DNA from: Costus lasius
Taxonomy: Eukaryota > Streptophyta > Magnoliopsida > Zingiberales > Costaceae
Direction: 5' to 3'
DNA length: 64,000 nt
Assembly: GCA_027563935.2 (NCBI GenBank)
Contig: CM050451.1
Coordinates: forward strand, 31,325,565-31,389,564
Shown here: positions 35,430-46,139 of the stretch, in pieces
How positions within the stretch are numbered: position 1 is the stretch's first letter
Layout of the letters: every line of letters begins with the position of its first letter
The notes under the pieces: model-generated
The model's input: the letters and a program-made list of their open reading frames with translations, nothing else
Databases searched by the model: none
What the model was told of the DNA's origin: nothing
Program-made: the position numbers and the translations under genes

Positions 35430-36093
35430 AACTGGGCATCTCATGCCCCAATTTAAACTTAAACTTAAAACAAATAAAATCGAGTGCAATTTAATCTCAA
35501 TTTGTGTTGTTGGCTTGGTGGTTTAGTTGAGTGCCAAACACATTGTTTGAACTTTTTCAATCACCTCTAAATACTTTTGTTTAAAAACTTAATTAATTTA
35601 TTTCTTTTTGACCTTAAAAAAATCCTAAAAATTCATCAAAAATCTATAATATTATTTTCAATTTTTTTAAATTATTTTCTAAAAAATTAGAATATGATAA
35701 TGACGAGCAATAATAGCCACACTTGAGCCACTAGGATCAAGTGAAAAGCGGACGCAATCAATGCCCAAGCGGTTTACAAGTCTAGGTAGGCACCTAGGTG
35801 GGCCTATAGACCTGTAGACCTATCCAATCGACCATTCGGGTCAACCCAACATTTTTTTTACCTAGAAAAATGAAACCGTAACTGAACCGGTTGTAAATTT
35901 GACTGAACCGAAACCAAACCAAACATTTTGGTTCGGTTCAATTTTAATTGGTTTGAGCCGATTTTCATAGTTTGTGTCCTAAATTTTAATCGGTTTGTAT
36001 CATCATCTCCAGACCTGCGTGTGTTTCACTTTATTCCCAATTAGGAAATTACTTCTTTTTGAATATTAACTCTTGTAAGATTTTGTAGGTTAA
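35430..36093. other. AT-rich repeat sequence, hAT-like termini
   Basis: No gene is seen. Runs such as 'accgaaaccaaaccaaac' and 'ttggttcggttcaatttt' (35915-35945), with 'gaccattcgggtcaaccc', are the low-complexity motifs common near the ends of plant hAT elements. Similar sequence recurs inverted at 40500-40700. They may be the edges of the element whose transposase relic is at 36913-38999. Confidence 0.4.
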
Positions 36094-36516
36094 TTAAAAA
36101 TACCCATTATCTTTAAGATCTTTTTTGTAAATAATTGTCATGTGTGCCGTGTCCGCTCCTGAAGTTGATTCAACAGCATATGCAAAGAGAAAGATTGAAG
36201 CATATAAGTTGGCCAGGTCTAATGCCTTCGTTAAAATCTTCAAGAGATACATCTCCTTCCAAGACATGAACAATATGCAGGTTTTGCACGTTAGGGTTAA
36301 CAAAGCTGGAAGTCATTAGGCTGGCATGAGAATAAAAAATGAATAGAATGAATAGCATCCAATGATTAGCTCCAGAATCATGACACCGAATGAGAACACA
36401 TCTGATTTGTCAGTCAATTTGCTAGAAGCTGCATATAACTGCAATAAAACGCTCTTAATGAAGAACAAGTCTACGATTTCGATTGAATTAACGTACACCG
36501 AAACAATAAATGACAT
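36094..36516 (-). pseudogene. PERK-type receptor kinase relic, kinase C-terminus
   Basis: The minus strand encodes AASSKLTDKSDVFSFGVMIL, subdomain IX of a receptor-like kinase. After a gap with frame changes it encodes VLEGDVSLEDFNEGIRPGQ, a motif I associate with proline-rich extensin-like receptor kinases. The regions between are missing or scrambled and several stops occur. It is too short for a kinase and looks like a decayed or captured fragment. It lies next to the hAT relic on the same strand. Confidence 0.7.
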
Positions 36517-36912
36517 CTGAAAAGAAACAAGGGCTAATATAACATCACACTAAAACATCAACATCCAATTCCAGCCCATAGAATTTAGTGAAAATTGCAT
36601 AATCCATGATGCGATGTGAGTGAAAATCAAATTCAATTCACAGATTACATATAACTCTTCATTTAGAGAGGAAGAGACTAGCATTAGCTACTAAATAGTC
36701 CATTACAAGATAGTAAAATAGATTGTAAATATCAAATTACCAAACATTCAAGTCAATATTACAAAATATCAAATAGTCAAATGGATAACAACTCCAAAGT
36801 CCAAAAAGCAACCAAAAGTCCAAAATCAATCTCAAATTCTGAATCATCTTGCATCATTTCTTCAAGGAATATATTAATCAAGAATATAAATCAATATAAA
36901 ATAACTAATTTT
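36517..36912. other. AT-rich spacer
   Basis: No gene or clear repeat is seen. It separates the kinase relic from the transposase relic and may belong to the hAT element. Confidence 0.4.
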
Positions 36913-38999
36913 CTACTTAAAAAATTTACCTTTCTCTAGTATTTGACTATCTTCTATGTCCTCTTCCACTTCACGATTAGTAGCTCGAATCCAATCTTGA
37001 TAACAAACTAAAGCTTCCAACATTTGAGGAGATAATGAACTTATAAATGGATTGAGCACATGACCACTAGTACTGCAAGTTGATTCTGAAGCAATGGTTG
37101 AGATAGGAATTGCCAAGATATTATGAACCATCAAAGATAGAATAGGAAATCTCATAGAATTCATCTTCCACCAACTTAAAATATCAAAATGGGGAGTTGG
37201 ATTTTCAGCTTCTTCAATCAAATATTTATCCAACTCAGATTTTTTCATGAACTGCAAGAATTTCCTTTTGTCTCCTATATCTTAATTCAATTTTGGAGAA
37301 GACACACTCAGATGAACCAACTCAAGTAGATAAACTTGATTCTTGAGAAATATTTGAAGCGTTATTAATTTCCATTTTGCTCTTGTATTCATTAAACATC
37401 TTAGAAAAAATTGTTTGTACCCTAATATAAATAGATGAAACTTTGTCTACACCATACATTTCCACCAACACAAATTTTAAATAATCCACCTTATATCTTG
37501 GATAAAAAAATAACTATAATGAACAAAAGCAAGTTCACTTTATCTAAATTCCCCGAATACTTGTCCCATTTTTGTTTCATTCTTATTGCCATTTCTTGAA
37601 ACTTGGGGTCAAGATTAACATCTCCTACCCATTCATTCAAAGTTGAAGCTATTTGACTAACTTCATTCACATAGAGATTGGAAGTACTTGACAAAGTAGC
37701 AGATACATTCAATGTAAATTTATTAAAAAGCTTCAACATTGAAACCAAATTTCATACAACTTTCCAATCAATTTCAGAAGGTCACCATGTCCATCATTAC
37801 TACTGAGTACTATTTCAAAATGAGGATCTTCTTCATGAAATATTTCAAAAGCACTTTTGTATCTTTATGCTACATCCAACATAGTGTATGTTGGATTCCA
37901 TCTTGTACAAACATCTAAAGACAAATGAGCCTTATTTTCAATTTTTTTCTTGCACAACACATGAGTTAAACATTTGCAACTTTCGTGGAGATTGCTTAAC
38001 ATAACTGACTACTTCATGAACTCTATCAACTAAAGATTGAGAAATTTTTAAACCATCTTGAACAACCAAATTCAATGATGTGTGCAACACATCTTATATG
38101 TAAAAAGTCTCCATTAAGTATGATTATTCTATCTCAATTGCTAATTCTTTTCTTAAGGAATGAAATAGTTGTGCCATTAGAACTTGCATTGTCAATTGTA
38201 ATTGTCATAAGCCTAGAAATACCCAAATCATGTAAGGATTTCTCAATAACTTTTACAATTAGTTCTCGACTGGTTATTGGAAAAAAAAATAAAAACCCTT
38301 TGGTGTAATTTCCAATTTAAATCAACAAAATGCCCTGTGATGCACATATAGTTAATTCGCTGAATTGATGTCCACGTGGCAGTAGCAATACAAATACATA
38401 GATAATTATCTTGTATAAACTTCTTTAGCTTCAATCTCTCATCTACAAATATTTCATAAAAATCTTGAGAGATTGTTTGCCTCGAAGGAATGTGAAAGCA
38501 TGGTATGGCAATATCACAAAATTCTTTGAAACCTTACTTTTGATGAATTTAAATGGTAATTCATCTATGATTATCATTCGCGCTAAAGCCTTTCTAGTAA
38601 GGTTTTGATCAAATTTCTATGTTGACATTGTACTAGTTGCACCACTATTTAATGTAACAGAAATTTCAGTTTATGTTTTACTCTTATTAATATGGCTTTG
38701 TGCACTCAAATATTTGATACATCTTGACAAATGAGCTTTAAGTATGCTAGTTCCACATGTTTTGATATCACATAGATAATTTCCATCATAGTAATCACAC
38801 TTTGCCTTGGCAACACTGTCTTTCTCAATTTAGTAAAGTGATTCCAAATATCTGCTCTTCGTTTTATAATTTTTCTCTTCTTTAAGTTACTTGTCTCACA
38901 TGTATCTATTTGTTTTGTAATTCCTTTATTTTCCAATGTATCCTTATCAAGATTTTGATTTTCAGTCATTTCCTTTAAAGCAAAGTTTAAAATTACCAT
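36913..38999 (-). pseudogene. hAT-family transposase, degenerate
   Basis: Pieces occur in the expected order on the minus strand. A BED zinc-finger region lies near 38999-38710 (ADIWNHFTK; then, in another frame, CDYYDGNYLCD with one metal ligand altered). CVAHI followed by QDGLK is near 38095-38030. An RNase-H-fold segment (NEWVGDVNLDPKFQEMAIRM) lies at 37748-37491, and the hAT dimerisation domain (FPILSLMVHNILAIPISTIASE cut, then SQMLEALVCYQDW-type sequence) at 37257-36913. Frameshifts and stops separate the pieces, so it cannot encode an active transposase. It is closest to plant RICESLEEPER/DAYSLEEPER-like zinc-finger BED proteins. Confidence 0.85.
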
Positions 39000-39628
39000 G
39001 GAAATTATACAAGTGTCTCAACTCTCAATAATACACATGTATACTAAGTTACTAACAAGTAACAATGAATCAATGATTCAATGAAAACTCAAGGCTAAAG
39101 CTAGAAAATTAAGAATTGTAATACCGTAGATAATTGTATAGCCTAATTGAGTAGTTGAGCCTAAGAAATAATAAGAAAAACTTTACATGTAACAAGCTAA
39201 TCAGTATAGGTACAAATTACAAATTAATAGCCTAAAGAAGATAAGCAAATTTTTAACAATGATTCATTGATAAAATTAAGAGAGGCAGTCAGACAGAGGG
39301 TAAATTGTAAAGTAAAGATTAAAAGTCAGAAAAGCAAACCTATCTCTAACTCTCTGGATGAGATGCTCAGTCGCTCGGATGTGCGATTGTGCGGTTTTGG
39401 GTTGATGGGTTCCACCGAAGGCAGTGACTACGGCTTGAAGAGTGAAGTCAACAGAAGAGGGCAGCGGTCTAACAGTCCCAACAGATGAGGGCAGAGGGCT
39501 GACACTACCAACCGGCCAAGGCTGCGACTAGCGACCATGACTCTATGAGCGATCGGTCTCGCCAATCAGTGATTCTGTGGGTGCCTATTGACTACTATGT
39601 GCCGATGGAAAGTCTTTTCCAAGCGTGA
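39000..39628. other. no gene seen; probable hAT upstream region
   Basis: AT-rich to 39260, then a mixed stretch with a short frame (39267-39488) lacking any domain. The position upstream of the BED region fits the 5' part of the hAT element. Confidence 0.4.
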
Positions 39629-39631
39629 CAA

Positions 39632-39770
39632 AAAAACTATAACGAAAGTTTCGTAAGGGGACTGGAGCAGGCTACCATGAGACAAAAGATCTTCTTTCTA
39701 AAGAGATTCGATTCGAACTATTATCGATTAGGAACTATTATATTATATGTCCAAGGTCCTTTCACGTTTC
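39632..39770 (-). other. probable plastid-derived DNA (rps12-flank-like)
   Basis: The stretch reading 'ggactggagcaggctacc' and 'atgagacaaaagatcttc' resembles, from memory, the plastid inverted-repeat sequence next to the 3' rps12 exon. About 130 bp match that memory with small changes, after which the sequence departs. An organelle-to-nucleus insertion is the likely source. Confidence 0.45.
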
Positions 39771-39891
39771 TGTGAAATATATACACGAATCATTTTTGAA
39801 TTATAACCGGAACCTCCCTTTTTCCGGATCCATCTCACCTTTTTTCTTTTTCTTATCAATGAATAGATCTCTTTACTTGTACGACTTAGAT

Positions 39892-39985
39892 GTCTTGTCC
39901 GACTGTTGCTAAGCAGTTTTTGGATAGCAAACGGACCTCCCCAGATGGTAATCTTAATGTGGCCGATTTACCCTCTTTTGCTAAA
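39892..39985 (-). pseudogene. rpl2: plastid rpl2 fragment in nuclear DNA
   Basis: The minus strand encodes [20 protein letters not shown] followed by [10 protein letters not shown], a near-exact match to part of the plastid ribosomal protein L2. It starts and stops abruptly; the usual residues after VGQ are replaced. This is an inserted plastid fragment with no function as a gene. Confidence 0.8.
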
Positions 39986-39989
39986 GTAC

Positions 39990-41480
39990 AGATCTCATGT
40001 GATGGTTGTTAAGTAATTGGGTTTGTGATAATTTGTAAAATACATAGGCTTGGGACAAGAAAGATAAGTCGTAATAAGTATTTGAATTATTACTAATATT
40101 AGGATTAGAAAAGGACTTATTTATAGTCGAAATAAGGTTCATTGTATTCTGATCTGTTTCATCAATTCCTTCTTGATTTCTTTCATTGTTATAAATGTAT
40201 TCATTGATAATTTTTTTTGTTGAAAGTTGTGCCTTATCAATTCTAGTATTGAGCGAAAGGTTACACCTATAGGTTCCGTATTGCGAGTCAATCCTACTCC
40301 ACTAGTATCAATAGGCGGCATAGGGGAAGATGCACTACACCCAGGAATCAACAACACGAAAACAGCATCGATTGTCAAGAATCGAGATTCGAGTAACGAC
40401 TAACAAGTGAGGCTAGGGTACATTAGGAATAAGGCAGCATCGCAGCGATATGATCAACGGTCACAATGTAACGAATCATTTGCAGCGAATCAATGCCCGT
40501 CCAGTCAATATGATTGGGTCGATTCGGGTTTGTATGTTTTTCTCTTATCAAAACCAAAATCGACCCGACTAGAAATAGAAACTTTTAAAATCGAACCGAA
40601 CCCAACTCGTGTTGTGTCAACCTAGACTGAACCGACAAATTTGGTCTAGGTTGATTCGATTAATCGGTTTGACCCGACTAATGGATCAGACTTATAGACC
40701 TGTGTAGTGTTGTACGCTTGTACCTACTGTCTTGCCCACGATAGTGGGTAACAAGTTGACCAAGTGTTAAAAAGTAAAATAAATCATATAGATTTTTATT
40801 CTATATTCGATTCATAAATTCAGCCAACCCTAAACAAAAAGACCAATTAACTTATAAAAAAACCACCTATTAAAAAATTGTTCAGTTCTATTAATTGCAA
40901 AATTAGTTCAGTTCTGAAATTTTCTTTTTTCATAACAAAGTTTAAATGACAATAACATATTTCGCAAGTTACAAAAGTAATTTACTCATCTCAAATTCAC
41001 AAGTTTATTAATATATAAAATGTAAAATAACAGAATTTTTATTAGTAATTATACTGATTTTTTTTTTCTTGTATAAAACGATAACATATATTTGTATGTC
41101 AATATAAAATAAATTTTAGAAATATTCAACCATCCTGAAGAAAAATGTTTAACATTTTTCACTACATCGCGGAAAGTATATAATAGTGTGTACGGTTAAT
41201 TTAAATTTAAGGACCAATTATATTATGTAATAACAAAAAAAAAGTTTTGTAAAATATCATTTGTAAGTTACTATTCCTTAACATTTCAACTGCTATTTTG
41301 ATAAAACAAAATTGTAAACCATGACTTAACGTTCAGCACATCTGCCTTATTTGTAGGTTAGCTTAAAACCAAATAAAAAAAAAGGCCAGTCTGAAAAAAA
41401 AATTCAAATTAAAGGCCGCAATTGAAATTAATTTATTTGATTAAGATGAATGGACAAAAACCATCCTGAGAAGACAAGAA
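39990..41480. other. AT-rich intergenic sequence
   Basis: No gene is recognised. A frame at 40139-40378 on the minus strand has no domain I can name. Around 40494-40700 there are 'attcgggtttgta', 'gaaccgaaccc' and 'cggtttgacccgac' motifs of the hAT-end type. The remainder to 41480 is low-complexity A/T sequence. Confidence 0.45.
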
Positions 41481-41485
41481 TACCT

Positions 41486-41578
41486 TAAACGATAAATATC
41501 TCGAGACATTCCTTCATGTTACCATAGAGGTAAAACGATAAATATCTCGAGACATTCCTTCATGTTACCATAGAGGTA
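41486..41578. repeat. 46-bp tandem duplication
   Basis: Two almost identical copies of 'acgataaatatctcgagaca...accatagaggta', starting at 41489 and 41535. They lie downstream of the pyrophosphatase stop codon. Confidence 0.9.
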
Positions 41579-41782
41579 ATATGGAGTACATGCTTCAATA
41601 TCACAATCTTCTCAATTTCAGCGCCTGTGAAAGTACTCTTCCGAGGACTGAAACCAAATCTTATTGTAAATGACTTTGATTTCAGACTCGAGCGAACTTA
41701 ACTCTGGGAAACAGAACAAATTCAACAAGGACCACCTGCCAGAAACAAATGCTTAACAAAAGTAATCACAGGTGCAACCGGT

Positions 41783-44683
41783 CTACTGCCTCAAGCTATG
41801 CAGGATATATTGAGCGTAGAGATCCCTGCATTCACAAAATCGCAATTAGGTGGTCAAATCCAACCACTTAATATCTTTGTGAATTTGATGTACGATCTAC
41901 TCTTTATGAAAGTTTAATCATCAATGGATTCTTCCTGGAAAGAGGATTCTCAAAACTGCAACTGAGTTCGTGAGAGGTCAAAGGTTAAATGTATTTAACT
42001 ATGTGCAATTTCGACCAGGACTTAATATATTATCGAGCTTACATTGAGTGCTGGATGGCCTCTCGAGCAGTAGTTGCCGGCAAGAATTCATTAACTGCTA
42101 CTTCTTTGTTCTCATTCTTCTTGTCTTAAGAGCTTGTTAAGGATTCTAGTATTTGGTCATACTGGAGAAGTAAAACACATCTAACTGGAAGCTTAATAAA
42201 TATAGTTAAAGACGCGTCTGACAGGATACAGTCTTCAAAGAAGCGCCTTATTTCTGCAAGACGATGAGGAGACAACTCACTAAGGTCATTGTAGTGACGA
42301 AACTCAGGATCATCAGCACAAACTGCAATGATCTTATCATCTTTCTCCCCCTGCAGTTCAAAAGCAAACCAAGCACAGATTAGTGGCATAAAAATCACGC
42401 GCTGCTATGCAACTTGTTACCTGATCAATCATAGGCATAAGACCAATGGCCCTGGCACGTAAAAAGCATCCAGGAAGAATTGGTTCCTGTTCAAATATTC
42501 GATTACGTTGTAGAGGAGCACCATAATCATTAACGGGACAATTGTTACAAGCTTCACACTAGCTTCTTAATATCAGATGCAATATAGAAACACAGGCAAA
42601 GAAAACGCAGTATTAATAAACTCAATTTATGAGTCCACATCAGCCAAAAGATACAGCAAGCATGGTGTAAATGGTTCTAAGCGGTAAGGTTCAACCTGCA
42701 TGAGGACCAAAACATCTATTGGGTCATTGTCTTCACAAAGAGTTCGAGGAACGAAACCATAGTTGTGAGGGTAAACCACTGATGAGTATAAGACACGATC
42801 AACCTGATGTCAAGCAATTTGGTCGTATCAGTAGCATGATATTAGATAATGGAGATATATAAAAGAATCAACAAATGTGCAATGATTTGTTCTACAATAA
42901 ATACAAATATCAGCAACGTCATGTCAGCCTAAGTTTGAGATTGCTAGAACAATAAAACCATTCCTTGATCAACCCTGTCTTCTTGTCGAGTTCATATTTG
43001 ACTTTGCTTCCTTTTGTTATCTCCACAACCTATGTGAATACATAAAATCACACTTATTAGTAGGAGGACAACTTCAGCAACTTGTGTAAGTGCATAAAAA
43101 ATGTACCTCTTCAGTGAAAATAAATGTGTACGGCCTCAACTATTCATCAAATAATCATAGAATTTTTTGCTGCAGGTTCTTAGCAAATTATGCTAGGGTT
43201 TGGATGTACACAATAGAATAGCGGATATCATTCAATTTACAAAGAACATGAATCAAGTCAAAGATGATTTATGATAATTATAGATGACCTAATTTTCTCA
43301 GGATAGTTCAGGTAAGAAACCAAGTATACACACACAGCAATGTACATATTTAAACTATCTAAGGAGGTCGTACTGAAGGTAAATAACCTGTCTGCAATAA
43401 GCCAAACTCTCAGCTAACAAAAGTAAGTGACAAGGTACATATAGCAGGTTATGCTTTTTAGTTAACAAGAGTAGCAGCAAATTACCAATTTAGGGGCAGC
43501 TGCATGAGCAACACAGGTTGGATAGAAAGTTTTGCAAACCCCTAGCAAACTTTATCACCTATTGCTATATGTCAAGGTCATTGCTGGATATATCTTGCCA
43601 TTTTCCGATCGTATTGAAGAAAACTACTTGTAGTTTGGAAATTATGAGCAATCCTTCCAAAAGAATGACAAATGAAAACAATTTTTTACTTATAATTGCG
43701 AGAAACACAACTGTCTAAACTCTAAAGTAAGGATGGAAAATTCTCATTGACACATTAACTAGTTTCTGAAATCAAATGCTAAAACACTAAAATAAAAAAC
43801 GTTCTTCCACTTGCCAAAATGTATATTGTGACTTTAGTTAAGGAAGATAAAATATTGCTTGGTAGTACTGTAAGTGAAATTCTAGTACAGCCGGATTAGT
43901 TATCCTTTTAAAAATGTTAGAAAGTCTCTACTTAACACAAATTAGAAATACGACCAACATCTTCTAATCACAAAAGATCTCAACAAAGAAGCGCTCGAAC
44001 AATTGCCAGAGCGATTTAATTGACGAGAAAACAAAACTAATCAATCCATGTTAGGTTATTGTCGCACACTTTTTTGCAAATTGTCAGTTGGAGGTGCAGA
44101 TCACAAGATAGAATTGTGTGCACTTGAAACTAGATGGAAACATCATTTCCCTCTTATGTCCTGCATCCTTCATAGATTTTTTGCCAGAAAAGTTGTCTAA
44201 ATATCTGTATTTTCTGAAATTACCGTCAGCAACTTTATTCATCTGGAATCATGCTATTTTAAACCCTTTTTTAACTTAAACTTGTATACATTGAGGGGAG
44301 ACCAAAAATACGTTTTATGACGCACCAGTTATGATTGAGTAGCATCTTAGCTAAGTAAAATCGTGACTGCCTATTCTGATTTTTGGTTTTGCTGCATGAC
44401 AACTAACTAAGTTGCATGAATTCAGCGAATTGAAGAATACTCACAACATTGAAAACTGCAGGAGCACCAGGACCTGTCACAGATTGATTTAGATTTTAGA
44501 AGCTTAAATTAGGGTACGTCAAGGTTCAAACTAACACATGGAGTGCTACTCCTACGAACCTATTTCAAGATCATGCCACGGATGTGCAGCCACTGATCTC
44601 CTGGACAATGATGATAAAATCCTTTCATTCAATTTTGGAGCCGGGCGGTTTTCAGATGATGTTATCTCCTTCTCATCACTCAT
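41783..44683 (-). CDS. PPA: soluble inorganic pyrophosphatase, 8 coding exons
   Basis: It hydrolyses pyrophosphate to phosphate in the cytosol using Mg2+, pulling biosynthetic reactions forward. Exons: 44683-44560, 44473-44445, 43029-42964, 42803-42696, 42486-42421, 42350-42230, 42124-42043, 41825-41783, which give 212 codons, the usual plant family-I length. The protein starts [20 protein letters not shown] and has no transit peptide. It carries the family signature DNDPIDV at residues 98-104, the KYELDKKTG stretch near 62-70 and [10 protein letters not shown] at 132-141. Every junction keeps phase and is GT-AG, except that the donor after exon 3 reads GA. If that intron is not removed, the protein stops after about 88 residues. 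A noncoding 5' exon and TATA box lie upstream. It is the only intact-looking host gene here. Confidence 0.93.
42804..42963 (-). other. intron with noncanonical GA donor
   Basis: The exon ends ATCAAG (GLIK) and the intron begins GAATGG instead of GT. The acceptor is a normal CAG at 42804-42806, before GTTGATCGT. Retention adds about 15 residues and a TGA. The nearest GT, five bases on, would shift the frame. Confidence 0.85.
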
Positions 44684-44687
44684 ATTT

Positions 44688-45898
44688 CTGTCATGGAGAG
44701 AAGATACAACATGTTATCGTGCTAAAGTACACAAGAGATTATTTGTATTAGAAATCTTTATCACTAATGAAAAAATTGGGCAAGTTGCAATTTAAAAGTT
44801 TTTGGTCTTGACAGTCTTCAAATGAAAATTTATAAAGTTGAAGCAAGACTGTAGCTGATAGCAGATGAAGTTTCTAGGAAAAAAAAAAGAAGCAAGTTTC
44901 CTATAAAGAAAATTCCCGAAGATTGATGTTGTTAGAGATACTTTCTAGATAAGGATACCAATTCAAAAGTATCAGAAATAATATTATTTCAATCTCTGAT
45001 ATAATCACGATGTTTCCTAACCTACCTAGTTCTTGCAATTAGGATATTAATATGCATTCTCGTTGGAGATTAATGAGGTAGAATAGTTTGTTTGTTAAAT
45101 TTTCTTTTATCCTTCGTTTGACTTGTCTTGCTCAAGAGGGAATATAGTGCTGGTGTGGTGCCCGCAAGGATATAATATATGGTGTACTGATACAATTGAT
45201 AACACAAGCAGTGTGGATATGATATACGGTAGACTGATACAATTGATAACACAAGCAGAGTATGTGCATTAGCAAAGCATGTCAGAACCGATCCATATGG
45301 ACGCTTAAAATCAAGGAACAATTACGTGTTACCAATCTTTGGATCCAAAACATTCCAGCGGCATCATCACTAAAACTAAAAATAGCTTGTAAGACAAATC
45401 CTTCACTCCACCACATTAAATACATAAACAGAACACCAGCAGGAGATAGTTCAAGATTGATTCGAGGCACTTGCTAATCGCAAACCTACAAAACTTGACA
45501 TGAGAAAAAAAAAAAAAACAACAACAACAACGCTGATTTCAGCGTGCTAACTCTCTTTGCATCACCGGAAATCATCACCTCGTAAAATCTACTGTAACTA
45601 ACACGATTCATATTAGATCTACTAGTGTCACACTGAGATCAGGGCAAAACCTATCGATTTCCCGTCCAAAACAACAAAGCGTGCACATAGAACAAAGACC
45701 CAATCATACGTGAAGATCGAGAACTATCTCAAATCCAATCCAACAGAAGTAGAAAAAAGAACAGAGAAGCGAAACAAAACCAATGATCAAAGATGCAAAA
45801 CAAAAAGATGATCAGAAATCGAGTTAAGGGTGTTTGCGCCAGTAGGAAATTTTAAGGAAAAACCAACATGTGATGGGGGGCGAGCGAAAAGAATTTAC
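44688..45898 (-). other. 5'-UTR intron of the pyrophosphatase gene
   Basis: The donor AG|GTAAAT is at 45898-45893 and the acceptor GACAG|AAAT at 44688, four bases before the start codon. It spans 1,211 bp, is AT-rich and contains no gene of its own. Long leader introns often raise expression of plant housekeeping genes; that role is inferred here. Confidence 0.75.
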
Positions 45899-45945
45899 CT
45901 GGATTGGAAATGGGGAGAGATCGTCGCGGGTGGAGTAGCTTTGGT
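45899..45945 (-). other. noncoding first exon of the pyrophosphatase gene
   Basis: On the minus strand it runs from roughly 30 bases past the TATA box to the donor at 45899, with pyrimidine-rich sequence 'ctctttatctcctacc'. The transcription start is estimated, not seen. Confidence 0.6.
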
Positions 45946-45970
45946 AGGAGATAAAGAGGAATTGCAGGGT

Positions 45971-45980
45971 GTATTTATAG
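45971..45980 (-). promoter_or_regulatory. TATA box of the pyrophosphatase gene
   Basis: CTATAAATAC on the minus strand, a strong plant TATA element, placed correctly ahead of the inferred first exon. Confidence 0.75.
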
Positions 45981-46139
45981 GGTGGAAGATGGCAATGCCC
46001 CTTGACCTCCCCATGCTACGAGTACGAGCTACCATCGATCCAGAGAGGCGGGAAGCCGCATGTTCGCGCTTCATGGTGGGTGCATTGGTAGGTCCCCTGA
46101 AATTTATCCTTCGTATCATTCTGACCCTTCAATAATTTC

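Noticed and set aside
36316..36516. A complete kinase gene
   Set aside because: Only subdomain IX and a C-terminal motif remain, with frame breaks between.
40139..40378. 79-residue frame near the plastid-like DNA
   Set aside because: It looks protein-like, but I cannot place it in any organellar or nuclear family.
45830..46135. 101-residue plus-strand frame
   Set aside because: It lies antisense over the promoter and first exon of the pyrophosphatase gene and has no domain.
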